Of a stretch of 64,000 nt of DNA, positions 34,075 through 40,905 are shown piece by piece. The translations under genes and the position numbers were made by a program. Below the pieces are notes generated by a model. It ran no database searches. It was not told the DNA's origin and worked only from the letters and a program-made list of their open reading frames with translations. The number at the start of each line of letters is the position of its first letter. Positions within the stretch are counted from its first letter, which is position 1. Source of the stretch: CADEEX01 sp964577955 (lineage in GTDB: Bacteria; Acidobacteriota; Vicinamibacteria; Vicinamibacterales; CAVVIG01). Location: the NCBI GenBank assembly GCA_964577955.1, contig CAZOAZ010000002.1:1-64000 (forward strand), read 5' to 3'.

Positions 34075-34668
34075 CTAGTTCGTCACAACGATGGCGCCGA
34101 TGCTCAGCCGGCCGGCCGCTGGATCCTGCGGCGCGAAGGCGACGAACCTGACCTCGCTCACGTCGAGCGGGGCGCCGGTCTTCGCGCCCGGCGGCTGAAA
34201 GTACGGATTCGGACGGATCTGGTCGAACGCGATTCGAACCAACTGCCACTTCCCGGCTTCGAGGTCCCGGCGCTCGGAGTAGACAACGCCATTGCGATCG
34301 ATGAACGAGAAAGAGAACCGGATGGCATGCTCTGGATTGATCTGGAACGCGATCGCGCGTGAGCCGGTCCAATCCGTCAATTCGGCCGTGCAGCGGACGT
34401 CGCGACCGGCCGGGTCCGCGGTCGCTGCAGGATACTCAACGGCCAGCACACGCGGTCCCTGCGCCGGACCACCCTGAGCGACGCTGAGATGGACATCAGG
34501 ATTCGCGGCCCGAACGCCTGAGAGTCCGCCGGCGAAGTCCTGAACCGTTCTTTGCGCACGCGCGTCGTTTCGCTGCGCATCGTCTTGATGCGCAGTGTTT
34601 CCGTTCATGGCGACCGATTGCGCGACGAGCAACAGGGCAACCGCATGGAGGAATGGCTGACGTATCAC
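34075..34668 (-). CDS. Secreted galactose-binding-fold-like protein, unknown function
   Basis: This protein of about 197 residues has a signal peptide if started at GTG 34668 (MIRQPFLHAVALLLVAQSVA); TTG 34707 is an alternative. The mature domain is beta-rich: VLAVEYPAATADPAGRDVRCTAELTDWTGSRAIAFQINPE, RFSFSFIDRNGVVYSERRDLEAGKWQLVRIAFDQI, LDVSEVRFVAFAPQDP, RLSIGAIVV. This looks like a CIA30/CBM11-type jelly roll that binds carbohydrates. It lies just upstream of the PQQ sugar dehydrogenase, so a substrate-binding accessory role is plausible but inferred. Confidence 0.6.
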   Translation of the reverse strand: MIRQPFLHAVALLLVAQSVAMNGNTAHQDDAQRNDARAQRTVQDFAGGLSGVRAANPDVHLSVAQGGPAQGPRVLAVEYPAATADPAGRDVRCTAELTDWTGSRAIAFQINPEHAIRFSFSFIDRNGVVYSERRDLEAGKWQLVRIAFDQIRPNPYFQPPGAKTGAPLDVSEVRFVAFAPQDPAAGRLSIGAIVVTN

Positions 34669-34741
34669 GGCGTCGATGAGTTTCAGGTCTGTGCCCGGCG
34701 CTGTCAATGGCGGCGCGCGACATCAAGTAAGATTTCTCACC

Positions 34742-35206
34742 ATGCGCCATCTCGTCGTTTCGCTCATTCTGACGATGGCCTGCGCGATGCCGGCGGCGGC
34801 GCAGGAACGCGAGGTTCAGCTCTTTGCCTGGCTGACCGGCACCTGGGAGATGTCGCAGGGCGCACGGCACGTCGAAGAAGTGTGGAGCACGCCGACGGCC
34901 AACGCGATGATTGGCACGAGCCGCACGATCGCCGACAACCGGACCACGGAATTCGAATTTCTCCGGCTCGAAAAACGCGGCGCCGATCTCTTCTATGTGC
35001 CCCAACCGGGCGGCCGTCCTCCGGTCGCGTTCAAACTCACGTCCGCGGACGGCGGGCGATTCATCTTCGAAAACACCACGGGCGAGGATCGCGTCAGCCG
35101 GATCGAGTACCGGCGCGAGGGCGACGATGGCTTACTGGCTCGCGTCGAAGGCGCGCAGGACGGCAAGCCGTTCACGCTCGAGTACCGCTACCGCCGGCGG
35201 AAGTAG
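34742..35206 (+). CDS. Secreted DUF6265-type protein
   Basis: This 154-residue protein starts at ATG 34742 with a signal peptide (LVVSLILTMACAMPAAAQ). The mature domain has the DUF6265 pattern: LFAWLTGTWEM, HVEEVWSTPTANAMIGTSRTI, TTEFEFLRLEKRG, RFIFENTTGEDRVSRIEYRREGDDGLLARVEG. It is a lipocalin-like small barrel of unknown ligand. It is divergent from the gene before and 21 bases from the convergent lspA. Confidence 0.78.
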   Translation: MRHLVVSLILTMACAMPAAAQEREVQLFAWLTGTWEMSQGARHVEEVWSTPTANAMIGTSRTIADNRTTEFEFLRLEKRGADLFYVPQPGGRPPVAFKLTSADGGRFIFENTTGEDRVSRIEYRREGDDGLLARVEGAQDGKPFTLEYRYRRRK

Positions 35207-35227
35207 CCTCCCTGCCGCGCTCGGCCA

Positions 35228-35731
35228 TCAACCGATGCCCGCGTTCGGCGCATGCCGGTCGGACCGCCAGGTTTCGAGCATGACGATGACGGCCCCGAGC
35301 ATGATGGCCATGTCCGCGACATTGAAGATCCCGGTCCGCAGTGGACCGATGCCGACGTTCATGAAATCGACGACCGTTCCCTGAACGATCCGGTCCACGA
35401 GGTTGGAAGCGCCGCCAGCGACGAAGAGCGCCAGTCCGAAGAGCGTCGGCGTGGGCCAGCGCCGCCGCATCGCCACGACAAGAAACGTCAGCGCGATCGC
35501 GTTGCCAGCGCCGAGGACCAGCGTTCGGACCGGGCGCGGCCAGTCCGCGCCAAGGCTCAGGAAAGCACCGGGATTTTCGGCGTACTCCAGACGAACCGTA
35601 TCGGCGAGGAATGACTGCCGCGGCGCTTCAGCGAGCCTGGTGGCGGCCACGTGCTTGGTCACGCGATCGCAGCCGATGGTGCCGCCAATCGCGATGAGCA
35701 CGACGAGGCGAGTCGCGAGTGGGTTCGCCAT
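35228..35731 (-). CDS. lspA: Lipoprotein signal peptidase (signal peptidase II)
   Basis: This 167-residue inner-membrane aspartic protease cleaves the signal peptide of diacylglyceryl-prolipoproteins. Four transmembrane segments are visible. Family motifs are present: DRVTK, NPGAFLSLG, GGASNLVDRIVQGTVVDFMNVG (with the first catalytic Asp in NLVDR) and FNVADMAIMLGA (second catalytic Asp). Start ATG 35731 gives the usual length; an upstream ATG (35821) would add an unlikely N-terminal tail. The lipoproteins at 16843 and 55333 would be its substrates. It stands alone rather than in the common ileS-lspA arrangement. Confidence 0.92.
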   Translation of the reverse strand: MANPLATRLVVLIAIGGTIGCDRVTKHVAATRLAEAPRQSFLADTVRLEYAENPGAFLSLGADWPRPVRTLVLGAGNAIALTFLVVAMRRRWPTPTLFGLALFVAGGASNLVDRIVQGTVVDFMNVGIGPLRTGIFNVADMAIMLGAVIVMLETWRSDRHAPNAGIG

Positions 35732-35892
35732 GTTCCCCGTTTTACTCGAATGTCGGGGCGAAGTTGAGCCGGTTTCGCGACAGATCGCGGCCCGAGAATT
35801 CCCGCAGGCCGCTTGTATCATCTGGGGTACGTGGACGCGGCATAGGATTGATGGTTCCTTGGCGGAGTGTGGTTTCTTGGATGGAGGTCAAT

Positions 35893-36225
35893 GTGACGGC
35901 AGAAACCCAACGTGCGTTTGGTGTTCTGGTCGGGCTTGGGGTGCTGACCGCCGCGTGGGTGATTGTTCCGGAATCAGAACGCGTCCTGTGGGGACCTCTG
36001 GTGTGCGCGGTGGCTGGGTTCATCGGCCTTGCCGTCGCCTACGAATCGCCACGCTGGTTCGCCACTGCCGTTCCGGGGTACATCGCAACCACCGGCGGAC
36101 TCTACTACTCGTGGTTGCATTGGGGAGAGCGCGCGGGTGTTCTTGCCCTCGTCGCCACCATCGCATTCAATCTGCTGGTCGTCGTGTATCGACAGCGGCG
36201 ATCACGTCTTGCGCGGAGCGCATAA
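35893..36225 (+). CDS. Small membrane protein
   Basis: This protein of about 110 residues has three to four hydrophobic helices (FGVLVGLGVLTAAWVIV, WGPLVCAVAGFIGLAVAY, VLALVATIAFNLLVVVY) and a basic C-terminus (RQRRSRLARSA). Start GTG 35893 is favoured because GGAGG sits five bases upstream; ATG 35881 in frame is the alternative. No family recognised. It diverges from lspA. Confidence 0.6.
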   Translation: MTAETQRAFGVLVGLGVLTAAWVIVPESERVLWGPLVCAVAGFIGLAVAYESPRWFATAVPGYIATTGGLYYSWLHWGERAGVLALVATIAFNLLVVVYRQRRSRLARSA

Positions 36226-36284
36226 GTCTCTCGACGATTCAAGGTGAGGTCTAGCCTCATCCGCGTCAACGAACTCGTGAGCCC

Positions 36285-36710
36285 CTACGGCTGCGCCCGC
36301 AGCAGGAGGACCGGCACGCGCAGGTTGTGACGGACGCGATCGGCGGTCGCACCTTTGAGGACGTCAGCGATGAACTTGTGGCCGTGCGTCGACATCGCGA
36401 CGAGATCCACGCCGCGGCTCTCGGCAACGCGCACCAGCTCCGTCGCCGGATCGCCTTTGGCGAGTTCCCACTCGGCCTTCAGCCCGCGGTTGTGCAGCTC
36501 GGTCGCGAGCTTCTCCAGATACTGCTTGTCGCCTTTCATCTCCTCCGACTCGCGCAGCTTGAGATCGTCGAAGTGTCGCGCGGCGAAGCCGTCGGCGACG
36601 TGGACGAGGAGGAGCGCGGATCCGGCGAGCGTCGCCAGCTCCGCGACGTGGTTGATGATCGTCCGGTCGGCGTCCGAATTTTCGATGGCGACGAGAATCC
36701 GCTTGTACAT
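36285..36710 (-). CDS. Universal stress protein (UspA family)
   Basis: This 141-residue cytoplasmic protein has the UspA fold: MYKRILVAIENSDADRTIINHVAELA, SALLLVHVADG, LVRVAESRGVDLVAMSTHGH and a C-terminal VRHNLRVPVLLLRAQP. The G-x2-G-x9-G(S/T) ATP motif is only partly kept (STHGHKFIADVLKGATADRV), so ATP binding is uncertain. It begins 11 bases downstream of the mntH stop on the same strand and is probably co-transcribed with it, linking a stress protein to Mn uptake. Confidence 0.88.
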   Translation of the reverse strand: MYKRILVAIENSDADRTIINHVAELATLAGSALLLVHVADGFAARHFDDLKLRESEEMKGDKQYLEKLATELHNRGLKAEWELAKGDPATELVRVAESRGVDLVAMSTHGHKFIADVLKGATADRVRHNLRVPVLLLRAQP

Positions 36711-36721
36711 CGCAGCAGATC

Positions 36722-38080
36722 CTACAGGTTGATGAACGTCTGGTAGAGCAAATAGACGTTGAGCGCGGCAATCACGATCGCCACCGCCCAGGCGAGCAGC
36801 TTCACCCACAGCGGGTTCGCGAACTGCCCCATCTTGGCCTTGTCGCTGGTGAACGCCACCAGCGGAAACACCGCGAACGGCAGCTGCAGGCTCAGAATCA
36901 CCTGGCTCAGGATCAGCAGCGGCCCGGTGCCGCGCTCGCCGTAGATGATGACGACGATGACGGCGGGGATGATGGCGATGAGGCGGGTGACGAGGCGCCG
37001 CAGCCAGGGCCGGAGCCGCAGGTTGATGAAACCTTCCATCACGATCTGGCCGGCCAGCGTGCCGGTGAGCGTCGCGTTCTGGCCCGAGCAGAGCAAGGCC
37101 ACCGCAAAGAGCACGCTCGCCATCGTCGTTCCGAGCAGCGGCGAGAGCAGCTGATAGGCGTCGCCAATGTCGGCCACGCTCTCGTAGCCGGTGCCGTGGA
37201 ACGTGGCCGCCGCCATGACAAGGATGGCGCCGTTGATGAAGAGCGCGAACATCAGCGCGAACGTCGAGTCGATCGTGGCGAAGCGGATCGCTTCTTGTTT
37301 GCTTTCGTTGGTGTCCAGGTACTTGCGGGTCTGGACAATCGACGAATGCAGATACAGGTTGTGCGGCATCACGGTCGCACCGAGGATGCCAATCGCGATG
37401 TAGAGCATCTCGGCATTCCGGAAGATCTCGGTGCGCGGGATGAGGCCGGCCGCGACGGCGCCGAGTTCCGGCTTGGCGAGCCAGATTTCGATCGCGAAGG
37501 AGCCGGCGATCAGGACGATGAGGCCGACGACCAGCGCCTCGACGTAACGGAAGCCGCGGTGCTGGAGGAACAGCACGAGCAGGACGTCCAGCGCGGTGAG
37601 GCACACGCCCCAGACGAGCGGCAGTCCGAACAACAAGTTGAGCGCGATCGCAGCGCCCACGACTTCGGCCAGATCGCAGGCGGCAATCGCGATCTCGCAG
37701 AGGATCCACAGGACGAACGTCGTCGGCTTCGAGTAGCTGTCGCGGCAGGCCTGCGCGAGGTCGCGCCCGCTGGCAATGCCGAGGCGCAAGGCCAGCGCCT
37801 GCAGCAGGATCGCCATCAGGTTGGAAATCATGATGACCGACAGCAGCGTGTAGCCGAAGCGCGCGCCGCCGGCGAGGTCGGTCGCCCAGTTGCCGGGATC
37901 CATGTAGCCGACGGCGACGAGATAGCCGGGGCCGGCGAAGGCGAGAAGCTTTTTCCAGAATCCGGCGGCGTGCGGAATCGCCACCGAGCCGTGGACTTCG
38001 GGCAGGCTGCGGCTCCCAGGTTCGAGGCGCCAGCCGCTCACGGCGGCCTGGGCCTTTCGGTCGGTGGTGCTTCCCTCCAT
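36722..38080 (-). CDS. mntH: NRAMP-family divalent metal (Mn2+/Fe2+) transporter
   Basis: This 452-residue inner-membrane, proton-coupled metal importer has eleven transmembrane segments. Metal-coordinating motifs are intact: D61-P-G-N64 (GYMDPGNWATDLAGG) in helix 1 and M238-P-H240 (GATVMPHNLYLHSS) in helix 6. GQNATLTGTLAGQIVMEG is the classic NRAMP consensus transport motif. The N-terminal LPEVHGSVAIPHAAGFWKKLLAFAGPG is typical of bacterial MntH. An 18-base perfect palindrome ends two bases before the ATG and is the probable operator. It is followed by a uspA gene 11 bases on. Confidence 0.92.
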   Translation of the reverse strand: MEGSTTDRKAQAAVSGWRLEPGSRSLPEVHGSVAIPHAAGFWKKLLAFAGPGYLVAVGYMDPGNWATDLAGGARFGYTLLSVIMISNLMAILLQALALRLGIASGRDLAQACRDSYSKPTTFVLWILCEIAIAACDLAEVVGAAIALNLLFGLPLVWGVCLTALDVLLVLFLQHRGFRYVEALVVGLIVLIAGSFAIEIWLAKPELGAVAAGLIPRTEIFRNAEMLYIAIGILGATVMPHNLYLHSSIVQTRKYLDTNESKQEAIRFATIDSTFALMFALFINGAILVMAAATFHGTGYESVADIGDAYQLLSPLLGTTMASVLFAVALLCSGQNATLTGTLAGQIVMEGFINLRLRPWLRRLVTRLIAIIPAVIVVIIYGERGTGPLLILSQVILSLQLPFAVFPLVAFTSDKAKMGQFANPLWVKLLAWAVAIVIAALNVYLLYQTFINL

Positions 38081-38081
38081 G

Positions 38082-38099
38082 ATTTTGACTAGTCAAAAT
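38082..38099 (-). promoter_or_regulatory. Perfect 18-base palindrome at the mntH start, candidate metalloregulator operator
   Basis: ATTTTGACTAGTCAAAAT is an exact inverted repeat, AT-rich in a GC-rich genome, ending two bases before the mntH ATG where a ribosome site would normally lie. Position and symmetry fit a dimeric Mn/Fe-responsive repressor (MntR/DtxR or Fur type). The regulator identity is inference. Confidence 0.65.
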
Positions 38100-38292
38100 T
38101 ACAGCTCGTGAGCGCCAAAGTCAAAGGGTTTTACGGTACGAATCCTGAAACCGTGCACGCGTGTGCCGGGTAACCACTACTCGTTGGGAAAGCACTTCCC
38201 GAGTCGTTGGTCGCCCGCCGACGCGCGTATAGCGGGTTTTCCTGGGGTTTTCGGGGATCGGCGGATGGCGCTGGGCTGGTACCGGCCGTGCG

Positions 38293-38538
38293 ATGCAGCG
38301 GCGTATGCCCCTGTCGACGCCGTGCGAAGTCCGCAGTGTGTTGATTCGCGATGCTGCACGTTTGCTGGGCGTGTCGCGGCGCACGGTCTACTACTGGATC
38401 CGCGATGGCCGCCTGCGCACGATTCGAACGCCCGGCGGCTCACAGCGCGTACTGCAGGCGTCGATCGTTGAGCGGCTGGAGGAAGCGAACGCTCAGCGGC
38501 TGCCGGTCAACTCCGTGAGCAGCCCCGTCATCCCGTAA
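38293..38538 (+). CDS. Excisionase/MerR-type helix-turn-helix DNA-binding protein
   Basis: This protein of up to 81 residues contains a winged HTH of the excisionase family (HTH_17): VLIRDAARLLGVSRRTVYYWIRDGRLRTI and the wing TPGGSQRVLQASIVERL. Start ATG 38293 is used; GTG 38338 (VLIRDAARL) would give a shorter core. No integrase, phage or conjugation gene is near, so it may be a stand-alone regulator rather than a recombination factor. Its last 46 bases overlap the convergent S46 peptidase gene. It diverges from mntH, so control of mntH through the palindrome is possible, but winged-helix excisionase proteins usually bind direct repeats. Confidence 0.75.
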   Translation: MQRRMPLSTPCEVRSVLIRDAARLLGVSRRTVYYWIRDGRLRTIRTPGGSQRVLQASIVERLEEANAQRLPVNSVSSPVIP

Positions 38539-40565
38539 GCATCGCGCAGGACCGCTGCCACCGCGGCGTTGGTGACGATGATGCTGCGGTTCACGGCGCG
38601 GTCGTAGCCGTACGCGCTCCGCTGACCCAGCACCGTCGAATCGAAATTGGCGCCAATCATCTCGCCATCGGGGTTGATCGCCGGTGAGCCGGAACTGCCG
38701 CCGATGGTGTCGGTGGACGCGGTCATGTCCAACACCGTGGCCGGATCGATCCGGCTTTTCGCCGCCAGCAGTTTTGGCGCGACGTCGAAGGGCGGCGCGC
38801 CGGTCGCGCGATCCCACAAGCCGGCAAACGTGGTGAACGCCGGAAAGCGCTGGCCCGGGACGTTCGATCCCTCGATGCGCCCGTAGGTCAGACGCAGTGT
38901 GCCGGTCGCGTCCGGGTACACCGATTCACCGTAGGCGGCAAACCGTGCGTCGGCGAGCCGCTCGGCAGCGCGGTCGGTCGGCGCCTGCACGCGTTCCTCC
39001 CAATCGCGGCGAACCGCGCGGGTCGGTTCCTGAATCTGCAGCAGGTACTGAATGAGCGGATCGCCTGAGGCGTTGACCGCGGCGAGACCGCCCTGCCACA
39101 GCTGGCGCCTGACCGCCGGATCCGCGAGCTTCGTCCCGCCAATCAGCCGCGCCGCGAGCGCCTCGGGCGACTCCTTGCCGAGCAGCGTGCGCACGCGCGG
39201 ATCGTCCGCGGTAAGCCATTCGCGCGTTTTCGACAGCCACCACTCCATCTGCAAACGATCGAGCGCCGGATGCACCGGCCGCTCGGCGAGCACGCGCACT
39301 TCCACCGCGCGAAGCCGGCTGTCGGAGAACTCCGGCAACCGTTCCGCGGAGAGCAGCTTCGCGCGCTCCTGCGCGCCGCGCACGATCGCCAGCGCCCAGC
39401 CAAACAAGGCCGATCCGCCGCCGGCGCGTGCCTCGAGCATCACGTACGGTGCATAGAGTTCCCGTTGAATCGGCTGAACCGCGGCAAGGTCCGCCCATGG
39501 ATCGCCAATCTTCTGGGCGAGCGCCGCGTTGGCGCTGACCCGGCGCCGGAACTCGGACTCTTCGCGCGCGCGCTGAGCCATGAACGCCGCATCGACGAGC
39601 GCGCGCATCCGCCCGACGCCGCGCTTGTAGGTGTTCTCGAGGCTGACGAGCGTGTCCATCGCGATGAACGCCTGCTCCTTGCCCTGCGCGCTGAACTGGA
39701 GCAAGCGCCCACGCAGCTCCGAGGCGATCAACTGGTCGAGCGGCAGGACGACGTCGCGGACGGTGAACAGCTGATCCTGCGTCAGCAACCGCTGTGTGGC
39801 GCCCGGACTGCCGGAAACGAACACCGGCGTGCCTTCGGCGGGACGCGCGGCATTCCACCGGAAATGCGTGGGCGTCGGCACCGGCCGGTTGTTCTCGTAC
39901 ATCCGCACGAACGCCACGTCGACGGCGTAGCGCGGGAAGTTGAAATTGTCGGGATCGCCGCCAAAGGTGGCCGCGCGATCCTCTGGCGCGAACGCCAGCC
40001 GCACGTCGCCGTACAAGCGGTATTCGTACAACTTGAACTGCCCGCCGCGGTAGAGCGGCACGACGATGCAGCGGCGGGTCTGATCGGTGCCGCAAGCCTC
40101 GCTCTCGATGCGGCCGGCTTCGGCGTCGCGCGCCGCGGTGAACGCCTGGCCCGTCATGTTCGCGCCGACACGGTGCATCCGCGCGGTGACGTCCTTGATC
40201 GACAGCAGCACTTCAGCGAGGGCGCCGGGGCACTTCATCTCGTCCTCGCGTCGGGCCGGCGTGAAGCCCAGTTCCGCGTAGTTGCGCGCCTCGGTCGACA
40301 GGTTCGCCACACACGTCGAGACGCAGTGGTTGTTCGTCATCACCAGGCCGTCCGGCGAGACGATGCCCGCCGAGCAGCCGCCGAAGCGGACGGAACTCAG
40401 TCGGACCCGATCCAGCCAGGCCTGATCGATGTGTGTGCCGAGCGCCTGATTGGCGGCGGCGACGGGAAAATTGTCGAACGTCCACATGCCTTCTTCGCCG
40501 CGGAGCGCGGCGACGGCGAGGACGGCGAGCGTCAGGGCGATGAGGAATTGGCGTGAACAACGCAT
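38493..40565 (-). CDS. S46-family dipeptidyl peptidase (DPP7/DPP11-like)
   Basis: This 690-residue exported serine exopeptidase has a signal peptide (LIALTLAVLAVAALRG). The chymotrypsin-type triad is complete: H80 (LVMTNNHCVSTC), D216 (DNFNFPRYAVDVAFVRMY) and S627 (DTIGGSSGSPAIN). GMWTFDNFP at the mature N-terminus is the family signature that anchors the substrate amino group. In P. gingivalis enzymes the residue in the F-D-x segment after the nucleophile sets specificity (Gly in DPP7, Arg in DPP11); here it reads NFDST, with Ser643. The enzyme should release dipeptides from the N-terminus of oligopeptides in the periplasm. Confidence 0.9.
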   Translation of the reverse strand: MRCSRQFLIALTLAVLAVAALRGEEGMWTFDNFPVAAANQALGTHIDQAWLDRVRLSSVRFGGCSAGIVSPDGLVMTNNHCVSTCVANLSTEARNYAELGFTPARREDEMKCPGALAEVLLSIKDVTARMHRVGANMTGQAFTAARDAEAGRIESEACGTDQTRRCIVVPLYRGGQFKLYEYRLYGDVRLAFAPEDRAATFGGDPDNFNFPRYAVDVAFVRMYENNRPVPTPTHFRWNAARPAEGTPVFVSGSPGATQRLLTQDQLFTVRDVVLPLDQLIASELRGRLLQFSAQGKEQAFIAMDTLVSLENTYKRGVGRMRALVDAAFMAQRAREESEFRRRVSANAALAQKIGDPWADLAAVQPIQRELYAPYVMLEARAGGGSALFGWALAIVRGAQERAKLLSAERLPEFSDSRLRAVEVRVLAERPVHPALDRLQMEWWLSKTREWLTADDPRVRTLLGKESPEALAARLIGGTKLADPAVRRQLWQGGLAAVNASGDPLIQYLLQIQEPTRAVRRDWEERVQAPTDRAAERLADARFAAYGESVYPDATGTLRLTYGRIEGSNVPGQRFPAFTTFAGLWDRATGAPPFDVAPKLLAAKSRIDPATVLDMTASTDTIGGSSGSPAINPDGEMIGANFDSTVLGQRSAYGYDRAVNRSIIVTNAAVAAVLRDAYGMTGLLTELTGSR

Positions 40566-40642
40566 GAGCAGTTTTTACCCCAGGTTCCGTCACGTTGCGC
40601 GGCTGTGATGTCGCGTCACTAAGCTGAAATCCGGAGGGTCTT

Positions 40643-40846
40643 ACGGCCAGAGTCATCCGCGTTGGTCTGAAAACAGAACAATGGTGGGCGGGGCGCGAGG
40701 TCTACTGCGGCCGCTGCGGCAGCAGTTTCGTGCTCGAGCGCGCGGACACGGTCACCCCGTGGCCGCCGCCTCGGGACTACTGTTTTCAAACCCGCTGCCC
40801 CACGTGCGAACAGGCCGTCGTGTTCATGCGGCCGGACTGGATGTGA
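40643..40846 (+). CDS. Small zinc-ribbon protein, non-standard start
   Basis: A 67-residue frame ends at TGA 40844-40846. It encodes REVYCGRCGSSFVLERAD, then DYCFQTRCPTCEQAVVFMRPDW: two C-x2-C knuckles (CGRC and CPTC) plus an extra YC, a treble-clef or zinc-ribbon pattern. No ATG, GTG or TTG exists in frame after the stop at 40625. ACG 40643 has GGAGG six bases upstream (40633-40637) and is the best initiation codon. The protein could bind nucleic acid or act as a metal-binding adaptor. It lies just before the kinase gene, separated by a palindromic repeat. Confidence 0.45.
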   Translation, partial: TARVIRVGLKTEQWWAGREVYCGRCGSSFVLERADTVTPWPPPRDYCFQTRCPTCEQAVVFMRPDWM

Positions 40847-40855
40847 CAGCTGAGC

Positions 40856-40880
40856 GGACAGCCTAAAGGCTGTCCCTACC
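40856..40880. repeat. Dispersed palindromic repeat, GGACAGCC/GGCTGTCC variant
   Basis: GGACAGCC-TAAA-GGCTGTCC followed by CTACC. Compared with the 10231 copy, G and C are exchanged at one position on each arm, so pairing is kept. Such compensatory change suggests the hairpin itself is selected. Confidence 0.8.
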
Positions 40881-40891
40881 GGGGTGGACCG

Positions 40892-40897
40892 TATAAT
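40892..40897 (+). promoter_or_regulatory. TATAAT -10 box, likely leaderless start for the kinase gene
   Basis: A consensus TATAAT stands eight bases before the GTG start at 40906, so transcription would begin at or within two bases of the start codon. No ribosome site precedes the GTG. The -35 position falls in the right arm of the palindromic repeat, which may therefore shape promoter strength. Confidence 0.45.
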
Positions 40898-40905
40898 TCG
40901 GGCCG

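Noticed and set aside
38293..38538. Prophage or integrative element around the excisionase-like gene
   Set aside because: No integrase, attachment repeats or phage genes flank it; the neighbours are housekeeping-type genes.
39270..40556. 428-residue plus-strand frame antisense to the S46 peptidase
   Set aside because: It has no motif and an Arg/Ala/Glu-rich composition; the peptidase triad is on the other strand.
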